From an uncultured Clostridia bacterium (lineage in GTDB: Bacteria > Bacillota > Clostridia > Oscillospirales > Acutalibacteraceae), in the NCBI GenBank assembly GCA_947632045.1, contig CANRNQ010000008.1, positions 1 through 64,000 on the forward strand: DNA of 64,000 nucleotides, given 5' to 3'. The position numbers and the translations under genes were made by a program. Positions 1 through 8,921 of this stretch are shown piece by piece (the stretch's first letter is position 1; every line of letters starts with the position of its first letter). The notes beneath the pieces are model-generated. The model saw only the letters and a program-made list of their open reading frames with translations, searched no databases and was not told the origin of the DNA.

Positions 1-737
1 TTGCTGCTCGGCTCATAAGCATAAATGCTTTTGCCCTTGGAAGTTACCTCTGCGGCTTTTACTGCAATCGGAATTTTCGTTTTATATATCCTGATTACAC
101 TTCCGAAGTTGTCACGAATTGCATCCACCGTGCTTTTGGCAAGGTTCGTCCTGCTATCAACAAGCGTAAGCAAAATACCGTCAACAGACAAGTTAGGATT
201 GGTATGTGACTTCACTTTGGAAACTGTCTGTAAAAGCTGCGTCATTGCTCTTGCAGGCAAATACTGCGCCTGAACAGGAATAACAACGCTGTCAGCCGCC
301 GTTAATGCATTTAGCGTCAGCATACCGAGTGAAGGTCTGCAATCAATCAGAACATAGTCATAGCCGGACTTCACCTTACTCAGATAGTTTTTCAGAATAT
401 TCTCACGGCTCATTGCCGTAACAAGGTACATTTCCAACGCTTCCAGGTCTGTATTGGAAGGTATCAGGTCAACACCTTCGTTATGATGAAGTATTCCGCT
501 TGTAGCATCTGTGCTGTCGTCACGGATTACATCATGCATTTTTGTAGCAAGAGTAACAGGTATCTCATCAACCCTCTGCCAGCCCAAACAAGCGGTTAAA
601 TCGCCTTGTGGGTCGCAGTCAACAAGAAGTACCTTTTTGCCCTGCATAGCCAATCCAATACCCAAATTCATTGTGGTTGTCGTCTTTCCGACACCGCCTT
701 TCTGATTGCAGATAGCAATAGTTTTGCAGTTTGGCAT
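1..737 (-). CDS. ParA/Soj-family partition ATPase, C-terminus cut by window edge
   Basis: Reverse-strand translation from ATG at 737 reads MPNCKTIAICNQKGGVGKTTTTMNLGIGLAMQGKKVLLVDCDPQGDLTACLGW..., with deviant Walker A KGGVGKTT and a DCDPQG motif. RBS AAAGGAGG is upstream. It is open to position 1, so it is absent from the ORF track. Confidence 0.95.
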   Translation of the reverse strand, partial: MPNCKTIAICNQKGGVGKTTTTMNLGIGLAMQGKKVLLVDCDPQGDLTACLGWQRVDEIPVTLATKMHDVIRDDSTDATSGILHHNEGVDLIPSNTDLEALEMYLVTAMSRENILKNYLSKVKSGYDYVLIDCRPSLGMLTLNALTAADSVVIPVQAQYLPARAMTQLLQTVSKVKSHTNPNLSVDGILLTLVDSRTNLAKSTVDAIRDNFGSVIRIYKTKIPIAVKAAEVTSKGKSIYAYEPSS

Positions 738-790
738 TCGTTTTCCTCCTTTCAAATTTTGTCACGGTGCATTAAGGTTTTTACACCGTA

Positions 791-1002
791 ATAGCTGTCC
801 TGCAAAAACAGCTATGTAACTTTTCCGCCGTACTTGTCCTCAACACCCCCGGCGGATAGATAAATCTATCTGGGACTTCATTAAGTAACGGTCTGCTTTA
901 CCGTTGCACGGGAATCGCACCCCTCGAAGGAACTCTTCGAGCTGCGTACAGGAGTATCATTGTCATTCTGACTGTCATCGCCATATCAGGGGCAACCTGA
1001 TA
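791..1002 (-). promoter_or_regulatory. Structured 5' leader upstream of parA with several short hairpins
   Basis: Perfect inverted repeats: ATAGCTGT/ACAGCTAT (791-798/808-815), GATAGAT/ATCTATC (855-861/864-870), AACGGT/ACCGTT (887-892/900-905), CTCGAAG/CTTCGAG (923-929/935-941), TATCAGG/CCTGATA (984-990/996-1002). No convincing ORF. Confidence 0.4.
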
Positions 1003-1232
1003 CTTGCAGGCGGAGTTAGCGCTCACTTTCAAATTGGAAAGGTCGTGGCGTACCGCTGCTGTGGCTTATGCTTTTGCACATCATCAGAATTAAAGTCTTA
1101 ATGAAGTGTATATTCAGTTGTCAAAGTTCAGCGAAAAGGTCTTTCCGATTGCTCGAAAAAATAACCTCTTCACCTATTTGGACAAAGGGTACCCATTTGT
1201 CAGGGTATTTTTAAAAATTTTTTCAAAAAAAA

Positions 1233-1258
1233 TACCTACTCCAATAACCGAGTAGGTA
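1233..1258 (-). terminator. Intrinsic terminator downstream of the small ORF at 1274-1461
   Basis: TACCTACTC/GAGTAGGTA stem followed on the minus strand by a T-rich run. Confidence 0.7.
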
Positions 1259-1273
1259 GACACTATAATATAT

Positions 1274-1461
1274 TCATTTTTTGATGCGAATTTTTATATT
1301 CTTTTTCTTGGCTGAAATTAAACGAACAAGCAAGTCGTCAACAACATCTGTATATTTACCTGCTTGTATAAAATTGTTTTAAGTTCAATTAAACTATGAA
1401 TTACCTGGCTGTATTCATCGTCGGTAAGATATAAATGATAATTCGAATTTTTCATATTCAT
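1274..1461 (-). pseudogene. Small mobile-element-type ORF with an apparent -1 nt frameshift
   Basis: Frame 1 reads MNMKNSNYHLYLTDDEYSQVIHSLIELK; after the A-run at 1377-1380 the next frame continues NNFIQAGKYTDVVDDLLVRLISAKKKNIKIRIKK*. The combined protein resembles a small conserved ORF common on Firmicutes integrative elements. Confidence 0.6.
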
Positions 1462-1743
1462 TTCACCTCGCCAAATAATAATAACGACTATTGACATTTC
1501 TGTAAAACATGCGATAATAAAAAAGAATTAACACGAAAAGCAACAGTTTTATTTGGCAGTTTATTGTTTGATTTGATGAATATTGGTCGGCAGTTTGTTC
1601 CACCATTTGTTACGGCAAATAATCGTTAAAATCTCGTAGCAGATGAAAAATGTTAAGCATTATCAACAAATTCACTATACTGATTAATGTTAAAAATCAA
1701 CAAAAATTTAGGGGTGTTTTCACTTAAAACTCTATCAGAGCCG

Positions 1744-1788
1744 CTCCAAAACCGCGTGCCGAGGGTTCAAGTCCTTCTGCCCCTGCCA
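1744..1788 (+). other. 3' fragment of tRNA-Trp, probable attachment-site (att) core
   Basis: CTCCAAAACCGCGTGCCGAGGGTTCAAGTCCTTCTGCCCCTGCCA matches anticodon loop (CCA), variable region, T-arm and acceptor-CCA of bacterial tRNA-Trp. The upstream bases (AGCCG) do not pair with ACCGC, so the 5' half is missing. Confidence 0.75.
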
Positions 1789-1818
1789 AAAAGAAATCGG
1801 CCGCGCTGCGGTCGTTTT
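1766..1818 (+). repeat. Direct repeat copy 1: tRNA T-arm/acceptor plus hairpin cassette
   Basis: TTCAAGTCCTTCTGCCCCTGCCAAAAAGAAATCGGCCGCGCTGCGGTCGTTTT; near-identical to 1987-2037. The 3' 31 nt recur near 19.98 kb. Confidence 0.85.
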
Positions 1819-1986
1819 CTTTACAAAGATAGAGCCTTACACCGAGGTGCGCGGAGCGTGCCGGGCAACGCCGCCGAGCGCGCCCTGTGGGCGAAACAGC
1901 GAGGCGGGGTTGGCGCAGCGGTCGAAAAATGTCCGCGCCCCAAGCGGAAACATTTTTCGGGCACCGCAAGAGGGGTTGCCTGCAAC

Positions 1987-2037
1987 TTCAAGTCCTTCTG
2001 CCCCTGCCAAAAGAAATCGACCGCGCTGCGGTCGTTT
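1987..2037 (+). repeat. Direct repeat copy 2: tRNA T-arm/acceptor plus hairpin cassette
   Basis: TTCAAGTCCTTCTGCCCCTGCCAAAAGAAATCGACCGCGCTGCGGTCGTTT; differs from copy 1 by one A and one G/A. Confidence 0.85.
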
Positions 2038-2097
2038 CAGACTGTAGAAAAACCCGAAATCCGATGCTGCCGGATTTCGGGTTTTTCTACAGTCTGA
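2037..2097. terminator. Long perfect hairpin (27-bp stem, 7-nt loop), possible bidirectional terminator
   Basis: TCAGACTGTAGAAAAACCCGAAATCCG (2037-2063) is the reverse complement of 2071-2097. Confidence 0.7.
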
Positions 2098-2150
2098 CCA
2101 CAGCACCCATAACATATGGATGCTGTGGTTTAAAATATGTAACACTGAGA

Positions 2151-3440
2151 TTAATCGACCTTATCTGCTTTCAAAACTGCGTTAAGCATAACTGTTGCAC
2201 CGCTTGTGCAGTGTTCAGGATAAGAAAATTCCGGTTCACAATGTGATAATCCATCTTTAGACTGAACAAATATCATTGTGGTTGGAATCATATAGGCACA
2301 GAACTGAGCATCATGACCGGCGCCTGAGTGAATATACTGATGAGATACGCCTATTTCTTCTGCAGCTTCTTTTACATATGAAACAAGCTCTTTATCCCAA
2401 TAAACGGTATCTCTGTTCCAAGCCTTTTCCACTTCACATCTGCAACCGTTCCATTCCTTTTCGGCGCAGGACTTTACAATGGCAAGAACCTTTTCAAGCA
2501 CTTCAGGCTTCTCATGCCTTGCATCAATAGAAAAATCAAAGAAGTCCGGTACACAGGTATGTACGCATGGATGACATACAACCTCGCCGGTTGTGTACAC
2601 TAAATCCGATATACCTAACTTATCAATTTCTTCGTGAATATAGCAAAGAGCTAACGAAGCTGCATAGAACGCATCTCTTCTCTTTGGCATCGGAAATGTT
2701 CCTGCATGAACTGTCTGTCCGTAGAATCTAACTCTGTAGTTAAACATACCCAAAACACAATCAACTACACCGATATCGTTTCCTGCATCTTCAAGAATCG
2801 GACCCTGTTCAATGTGAGTCTCAAACATACACTTGTAATTATCAGGTGAGATTCTATACTTTTTATCTCCTTTATAACCTGATTTTTCAAGTGCTTCACC
2901 AAAGGTTGATTTGTTATCAAGAATAGATTTCGATTTCATCATATCCTCAAATTTAAACTTTCCTCTGATATCCTCCGGAAGATAATCATAACAAATAATT
3001 CCTGAACACATCATAGCCGGCGGATATAAAGAACCTTCCTCGTTAGTCCAAATCATAGCTGTTAGAGGATGTTTATGTGGAATATTCTGCTCAACTACAG
3101 TTTCTAAAACCTCCATAGCTGACATAACACCCAATATACCATCATAGTTACCACCATTTTTAACTGAATCAACATGAGACCCCATAACGATTCTTTTTAA
3201 TGACGGATCGCTGCCGTTAATAGTAGCATACATACAGCCTACATCATCGACCTCGATAGTTGCCCCAATAGCGGTCATTCTTCTCTCAAATTCATTTCTT
3301 GCCTGCAAGGCTGCCGGCGAAAGTGAATACCTCGTAATGCCACCGTGTCCTGCATCGCCAAACTGTGAAAAGGTTGCAATTTTATCCTTCATTCTTTCAA
3401 GACTGCATTTATACATATTGTATATCTCCTTTACTGCCAT
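2151..3440 (-). CDS. Zn-dependent hydantoinase/carbamoylase-family amidase (N-carbamoyl-beta-alanine / allantoate amidohydrolase type)
   Basis: M20-like motifs GSHVDSVKNGGNYDG, MIWTNEEGS, ETHIEQGPILE, HSGAGHDAQ. Confidence 0.9.
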   Translation of the reverse strand: MAVKEIYNMYKCSLERMKDKIATFSQFGDAGHGGITRYSLSPAALQARNEFERRMTAIGATIEVDDVGCMYATINGSDPSLKRIVMGSHVDSVKNGGNYDGILGVMSAMEVLETVVEQNIPHKHPLTAMIWTNEEGSLYPPAMMCSGIICYDYLPEDIRGKFKFEDMMKSKSILDNKSTFGEALEKSGYKGDKKYRISPDNYKCMFETHIEQGPILEDAGNDIGVVDCVLGMFNYRVRFYGQTVHAGTFPMPKRRDAFYAASLALCYIHEEIDKLGISDLVYTTGEVVCHPCVHTCVPDFFDFSIDARHEKPEVLEKVLAIVKSCAEKEWNGCRCEVEKAWNRDTVYWDKELVSYVKEAAEEIGVSHQYIHSGAGHDAQFCAYMIPTTMIFVQSKDGLSHCEPEFSYPEHCTSGATVMLNAVLKADKVD

Positions 3441-4588
3441 AACTTATTATAAATTGATTTTACATTGTCAACGGTACATTCTTTTATCGTATTTGCCGGT
3501 GAGCCGGAATTAATTGCATCCTGTGCCATCTTATCCACGACAGCCATAAAGTCGGTTCTTTTTATTCCGTATTCACTCAATGTTGGTACCCCGCATTCTT
3601 TACACAGCCATTCTATACCCTCAATGAATTTATTAGACGCTGTAACGTCATCATCTGTCAAATCAGCAGCACCACAAGCTCTGCCTAATTGAGCAAATTT
3701 ATTATAAGCACCATCCACTGCAAATCTAAAACATTCAGGTAATAGCATTGCATTGCTTAACCCATGCGGAATATGGAACAAGGCCCCTATAGGTCTGCTC
3801 ATGCCATGAATAAGGGTAACTGATACATTGTTAATGCAAATTCCCGCTTCAAGCGCGGCAATAGCCATTTGATTTCGGGCAGCTATATCTCTTCCGGTCT
3901 TACATACGATTGGAAGATATTTGAAAATTCTGCTAACTGCCGATAACGCCAATACATCTGTCAATGGCTGAGCTTTTTTTGAAGTAAAGCTCTCGGCTGC
4001 ATGACAAAAAGCATCCAGACCCGCAGCTACAGTAATTGATTTTGTAGATGTAACAGTAAACTGTGGATCCACTAATGCATAATCAGGAACAAGACAATCT
4101 CCCGCAAGAAGCATTTTTATATTTCTTTCTGTATCTGTAATTACAGTAAATTTTGTAGCCTCACTACCTGTACCCGCTGTTGTTGGAATAGCTGCCATAG
4201 GATAATTGCACTTCTCTATTGTTTTACCTAAATAGTCAAAGATTTTACCGCCATTTGATACAATAGCATTAATCGCCTTCATTGAATCAATAGGACTGCC
4301 GCCTCCAAATGCTATCATAAAATCAAAGCTGCCATTAGTCTTGAAGCATTCAACGCCAGCCTCTATCATTTTGTCAGTTGGCTCGCCGCAGATTTCCGAA
4401 AACACTTTGTATTCTATACTAAGACTGTCAAGAAAATCTGTAACCGGTGTAAATATTTCAAGATTTACCACAGTTGGTCCTGTCACAATAAATGCTCTTT
4501 TTCCAAGTCGGGCAATATCAGGCCGAGCCCTTTCCAAGGCATTATAACCAGTAAATACTTTTTTTGGCATTGCAAATGAATATCCCAT
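3431..4588 (-). CDS. Iron-containing alcohol dehydrogenase
   Basis: Motifs FGGGSPIDSMKAI, PTTAGTGSEAT, GLDAFCHAAES, HGMSRPIGALFHIPHG. Confidence 0.9.
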   Translation of the reverse strand: MGYSFAMPKKVFTGYNALERARPDIARLGKRAFIVTGPTVVNLEIFTPVTDFLDSLSIEYKVFSEICGEPTDKMIEAGVECFKTNGSFDFMIAFGGGSPIDSMKAINAIVSNGGKIFDYLGKTIEKCNYPMAAIPTTAGTGSEATKFTVITDTERNIKMLLAGDCLVPDYALVDPQFTVTSTKSITVAAGLDAFCHAAESFTSKKAQPLTDVLALSAVSRIFKYLPIVCKTGRDIAARNQMAIAALEAGICINNVSVTLIHGMSRPIGALFHIPHGLSNAMLLPECFRFAVDGAYNKFAQLGRACGAADLTDDDVTASNKFIEGIEWLCKECGVPTLSEYGIKRTDFMAVVDKMAQDAINSGSPANTIKECTVDNVKSIYNKLWQ

Positions 4589-4598
4589 AACTTACCTC

Positions 4599-5921
4599 TT
4601 AAAGTGTTTTATCAACCTCTGATAAAATTTCATCAACCTTCGTCATTTCTTCCTTAACCTGTTCCGGCGTAATAATTAGCGGCGGTGAAACAAAAATCAT
4701 ATTTTCATGACTGTATGTCATAAATCCCTTTGATTTAAGCATACCTACAATTTTGCCCATAACTCCATCCGGATCTTTGCCATATGGTACAAGCGCTTCC
4801 TTTGTCGTTTTATCCTTAACCAGCTCAATTGACGAGAATAAGCCGATATATCTTACATCACCAACGCAAGGATGATTAGACTTTAGCTTTTCAAGCTCAT
4901 CGGCTAATACCTTGCCGGATTTATTTACATTCTCAAGTATATTATTCTCCTTATAGAAATTTAAAGTTGCAACACCCGCGGCGCAGGCAAGAGGATGTCC
5001 ACTGTATGTAAGTCCGCATGACAGCTGATTATCATCAAAAAATTCTGCAATTTCAGTTGACACAGCCACACCGCCAAGCTGAACATAACCAGAGGTTACA
5101 CCCTTTGCAAAGGATACTAAATCAGGCTTTACATCAAAGTTTTCAAATGCAAACATTTTACCTGTTCTGCCAAACCCGGCCATTACCTCATCGCAAATCA
5201 TTACTATTCCGTACTTATCGCACAGCTTTCTAACACCCGGCAAATAACCCTTCGGAGGAATAATTACACCGTTTGAACCTGTTATTGTTTCCATTACAAT
5301 ACAAGCAATGTTATATGGGTTTTCATAGTTGATCTGTTCCTCAAGCTTTGCAAGATAATAACTTGCAGCAGCCTCCTCTGATTCAAATTCAATAGGTTCA
5401 CGATAAACGTAAGGATCAAAAAACTTTACAAATCCCGTAATACCCGGCTCTAATGGGTATCGTCTTGGCTCACCTGTAAGATTGCCCGCGCCAAACGAAG
5501 AGCCGTGGTAGCTTCTATATCTCGAAAAGACCTTTTGTCTGCCGGTGTACATCTTTGCGATTTTTATTGCGTTTTCATTTGCATCAGCACCGGCATTGGT
5601 ATAAAAAATTTTCCCAAAGTTATCCGGAAGTAAATCAATTAACATTTCAGAGAGCTCTGCTCTTGGCTCTGAGCCGTATGCAGGTGAGAGATAACAATAT
5701 TTATCAACCTGCTTTTTGATTGCTTCCTGAACCGGAACACAGTTATGACCTATATTTAGATTTACAAGCTGGGCAGACATATCTGAATATCTGTTTCCAT
5801 CGAAATCCCACATATAAATTCCGTCAGCCTTTTCGATAGGAATAGGATTAAGACCCCTTTGCTTTGACCATGACTGCAGACAGTATTTAGTTTGTTTTTC
5901 CTTTATTTCTAAACCATTCAT
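4599..5921 (-). CDS. Class-III PLP aminotransferase (omega-amino acid / beta-alanine type)
   Basis: Motifs DEVMAGFGRTGKMFAFE, KGVTSGYVQLGGV, SYHGSSFGAGNLTG. Confidence 0.9.
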   Translation of the reverse strand: MNGLEIKEKQTKYCLQSWSKQRGLNPIPIEKADGIYMWDFDGNRYSDMSAQLVNLNIGHNCVPVQEAIKKQVDKYCYLSPAYGSEPRAELSEMLIDLLPDNFGKIFYTNAGADANENAIKIAKMYTGRQKVFSRYRSYHGSSFGAGNLTGEPRRYPLEPGITGFVKFFDPYVYREPIEFESEEAAASYYLAKLEEQINYENPYNIACIVMETITGSNGVIIPPKGYLPGVRKLCDKYGIVMICDEVMAGFGRTGKMFAFENFDVKPDLVSFAKGVTSGYVQLGGVAVSTEIAEFFDDNQLSCGLTYSGHPLACAAGVATLNFYKENNILENVNKSGKVLADELEKLKSNHPCVGDVRYIGLFSSIELVKDKTTKEALVPYGKDPDGVMGKIVGMLKSKGFMTYSHENMIFVSPPLIITPEQVKEEMTKVDEILSEVDKTL

Positions 5922-5942
5922 ATAATAGCCTCCATAAAATCA

Positions 5943-7406
5943 TTATCTTATTTTAGGAAATCGTTTTCCTTTGCTAATCGCACTAACAGGACATACAAGC
6001 ATACATAGCTGGCATCCTACGCAATTTGGATTAAGCGATACCTTGCGCGATTCGCTGTCCCAATCAATAGCTTGATGACCGGCGTCATAACAGCTTAAAT
6101 AGCACCTGCCGCAGCCTATGCACTTTTCGTTATCAAAAATCGGAGTTTCAATCGTACTACGATCCAGCTTATCTGCGGTTACAATATTTTCTATCGCTAT
6201 ACCCCTGAAATCTTCGATTGATTTATAGCCTTTCTCGGCCATATACGACTTCATACCGCTGATCAGATCATCAATTATTCTATATCCGTACTGCATAACC
6301 GCTGTCGTAATTTGGACATTTCCACATCCAAGCAATATGTACTCTACTGCATCCTTCCAGCTTTCAATGCCACCGATTCCACTTAGCGGTATGTCCTTTA
6401 GTTTTGGACAAGTCGCCATATCGTGAATAAATCTAAGTGCAATAGGCTTGACTGCTTTTCCGGAGTATCCTGAGACTGAGCTTTTTCCACTAACCTCCGG
6501 TTTTGAGCAGTTGTTATCAAGATTAATATCCGTAATACTTTTTATAGTGTTTATAGCTGCAATTCCGTCTGCTCCCGCCTTTACAGAAGCATAGGCCGGT
6601 ATTTCCATATTGCCTAAGTTTGGCGTCATCTTGCTTAAAACAGGCACTCCGGAATTTTTCTTTACTATCTTTGTGTAATGGGCAACAAGCTCAGGATTTT
6701 GTCCTACATCTGAGCCCATCCCCTCTGCCGCCATCTGTGGACAGCTAAAGTTACACTCGATAATATCGCAGAACTCTGAAAAGGTCTTTGCAAGATATGC
6801 CCATTCTTCATCGTTTTGACCCATAATAGACGCAACAATAACCTTGCCCGGATAGTCCTCCTTGAGCTTTTTTAGATAGTTTATATTCTCCTGCAAGCTA
6901 TGATCGGAGATTTGTTCAAGGTTTCTAAAGCCGATAAACGGAGTCCCCTCTTTACCATTGGCGAAAAATCTTGGTGAAACCTCGTCCGGAATATAGATAC
7001 CTACAGTTTTGAACACTATACCTGCCCATCCCATATCAAGAGCCTTTGCACACATCTCGTAATTTGATGCTACAACAGATGAAGATAGAAAAAACGGATT
7101 TTCACACTTAACCCCCATAAAATCAATAGAAAGATCAACATCGTCAGCCACCAAGGGCTCTATCATTTCATCTGACATTTTCTTTAGCTCACGAATCCTA
7201 ATCGGCATATCAGGATGTATGCAGGCTCTTTCGCAAGCACCACAGGCTACACAATCGGCCATAAAATTTGGTGCATTGTATGTATTTTCAAATCTAAGGC
7301 TTCTTATAAATTTATCCGGTTGCTGTCCAAGGTTACAAGCATTTGTACAAGAAGCATCGTGACAAAGCAAACATCTTGCGGACTCTTGAGAGAAAGTAAA
7401 GCTCAT
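5943..7406 (-). CDS. preA: Dihydropyrimidine dehydrogenase PreA-like, with N- and C-terminal Fe-S segments
   Basis: PreA core (SIDFMGVKCENPFFLSSSVVASNYEM, ECNFSCPQM). C-terminal CIGCGRCYLSC...CVGCQLCMLVCP. N-terminal CLLCHDASCTNACNLG...CVACGACERACIHP. Start taken at MSFTF. Confidence 0.9.
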   Translation of the reverse strand: MSFTFSQESARCLLCHDASCTNACNLGQQPDKFIRSLRFENTYNAPNFMADCVACGACERACIHPDMPIRIRELKKMSDEMIEPLVADDVDLSIDFMGVKCENPFFLSSSVVASNYEMCAKALDMGWAGIVFKTVGIYIPDEVSPRFFANGKEGTPFIGFRNLEQISDHSLQENINYLKKLKEDYPGKVIVASIMGQNDEEWAYLAKTFSEFCDIIECNFSCPQMAAEGMGSDVGQNPELVAHYTKIVKKNSGVPVLSKMTPNLGNMEIPAYASVKAGADGIAAINTIKSITDINLDNNCSKPEVSGKSSVSGYSGKAVKPIALRFIHDMATCPKLKDIPLSGIGGIESWKDAVEYILLGCGNVQITTAVMQYGYRIIDDLISGMKSYMAEKGYKSIEDFRGIAIENIVTADKLDRSTIETPIFDNEKCIGCGRCYLSCYDAGHQAIDWDSESRKVSLNPNCVGCQLCMLVCPVSAISKGKRFPKIR

Positions 7407-7433
7407 AACATCACTCCTAAAAACCTTCAATAC

Positions 7434-8801
7434 TTATTTTGTTTTATGTCGGTGTGGCGCTCTCTTTATGAATTTGCCCATACCTTTCTCACCAACGAAC
7501 TCACCATTATCATATACCAGATGTCCTCTAAGATATGTTTGCACAGGGTAGCCGTGAATTGCCTTGCCTTCCCAAATGGTATGATCATAATCAGAATGCA
7601 TATTATCAACTGAAATTGTAAAGTTTTTATCCTTGTCGTATAATACAATATCGGCATCCTTGCCAATGTCAAGGGAGCCTTTGCTTGTACATCCAAAGAT
7701 GCTGGCCGGATTAGCGCAGCAGATTTCAACTACCTTGTTAAATGAAATTACACCATCATTAGCCTTTCCAAGCATATACGGGTACATATTTTCAATACCG
7801 GCGCAACCATTAGGAATTTTTGTAAAGTCATCCTTACCCCAATCCTTTTCGTGCTGTTGGAATGGACAATGGTCGGTAGCAATAGTATCAATGTCGCCTC
7901 GCTTAATAGCTGCCCATAGAGCATCCTGCGACTCCTTTCCTTTCATCGGAGGAGAGCATACAAAGTTTCTGGCATCATCTCGTTTATATACATCTGATGT
8001 AAACTCTAAATACTGAGGACAGGTCTCGGCATATATGGCATAACCTTCTTGTTTTGCTTTGGTAACAGCCTCTACACCCTGTTTATTTGCCAGATGAACT
8101 ATATATAAGGAAGTATTAAGTGATTTTGCCCACTGAATTGCTCGCTCGTCCGCCTCGCCCTCAACCCATTCCGGACGAGAAGCATAATGATACCAGGCGT
8201 CAGTTTTGCCTTCAGATATGAACTTTTTGCAAAGCATATTTACCATATCGTTGTTCTCGGCATGAACCCCGATTAATGCACCACAGCTTTTTGCCTTTTC
8301 CAACACCTGATAAAAAACACCGTCGGTTACACCAAAATCATATACCATAAACACCTTAAACGAAGATACGCCATAATCTACCGCATCCTTCATTGTGTTA
8401 ATTAAGTCTCCATGTACATCCTTTACTCCAATATGAAACGCATAATCCGAGGCTGCTTTTGGGGCACAAAGTGCATCTCTTCGTTTGATGGTATCGACCA
8501 TGGACTCATCAAAATCCTGAAGTGCAAAATCAAAAACTGTAGTTGTGCCGCCGCACACAGCCGCTCTTGTACCGGCGAAGTAATCATCCGCAGAGATTGT
8601 ACCGCCAAACGGCATTTCTAAATGCGTATGCGCATCAATAGCACCGGGAAGTACAAGCTTGCCTGATGCATCCACTGTTTTTGCGTTATTGTCGCATAGG
8701 TTTTCACCTATAGCAACAATCTTTTCGTTTTCTACGCCAATATCAGCCTTGTAGGTCTGTGTAGGTGTGACAATAGTACCATTCTTAATTATTAAACCCA
8801 T
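7434..8801 (-). CDS. hydA: Dihydropyrimidinase / D-hydantoinase
   Basis: Motifs VLPGAIDAHTHLEMPFGG, SFKVFMVYD, GVHAENND, TIATDHCPF. Start MGLIIKNG with RBS AAAGGAGG. Confidence 0.93.
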   Translation of the reverse strand: MGLIIKNGTIVTPTQTYKADIGVENEKIVAIGENLCDNNAKTVDASGKLVLPGAIDAHTHLEMPFGGTISADDYFAGTRAAVCGGTTTVFDFALQDFDESMVDTIKRRDALCAPKAASDYAFHIGVKDVHGDLINTMKDAVDYGVSSFKVFMVYDFGVTDGVFYQVLEKAKSCGALIGVHAENNDMVNMLCKKFISEGKTDAWYHYASRPEWVEGEADERAIQWAKSLNTSLYIVHLANKQGVEAVTKAKQEGYAIYAETCPQYLEFTSDVYKRDDARNFVCSPPMKGKESQDALWAAIKRGDIDTIATDHCPFQQHEKDWGKDDFTKIPNGCAGIENMYPYMLGKANDGVISFNKVVEICCANPASIFGCTSKGSLDIGKDADIVLYDKDKNFTISVDNMHSDYDHTIWEGKAIHGYPVQTYLRGHLVYDNGEFVGEKGMGKFIKRAPHRHKTK

Positions 8802-8822
8802 AACAATTCCTCCTTTATGTTT

Positions 8823-8868
8823 AGCCTGATTCAATAGTCAAAGATACATTTGGCTATTGAATCAGGCT
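8823..8868 (-). promoter_or_regulatory. Strong intercistronic hairpin directly upstream of the hydA RBS
   Basis: AGCCTGATTCAATAG/CTATTGAATCAGGCT (15 bp, extendable inward), no U-tract. A second hairpin TTCAATTCG/CGAATTGAA lies adjacent. Confidence 0.55.
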
Positions 8869-8921
8869 TCAATTCGCCCCTTTAGGACGAATTGAAACCT
8901 ATTTTGTGATTAGAAGAAAGC

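Noticed and set aside
1744-1788. Intact tRNA-Trp gene
   Set aside because: The anticodon stem 5' strand does not pair and there is no D-arm or acceptor 5' strand; only the 3' part is present.
1820-1985. GC-rich spacer between cassettes as a repeat-element copy
   Set aside because: It has a local hairpin (CGAAAAATGT/ACATTTTTCG) but lacks the diagnostic terminal repeats.
1687-2246. Overlapping ORFs around the tRNA fragment (e.g. peptide AGAEGLEPSARGFG)
   Set aside because: Known kind of spurious translation across a tRNA 3' end; the region is att/repeat DNA.
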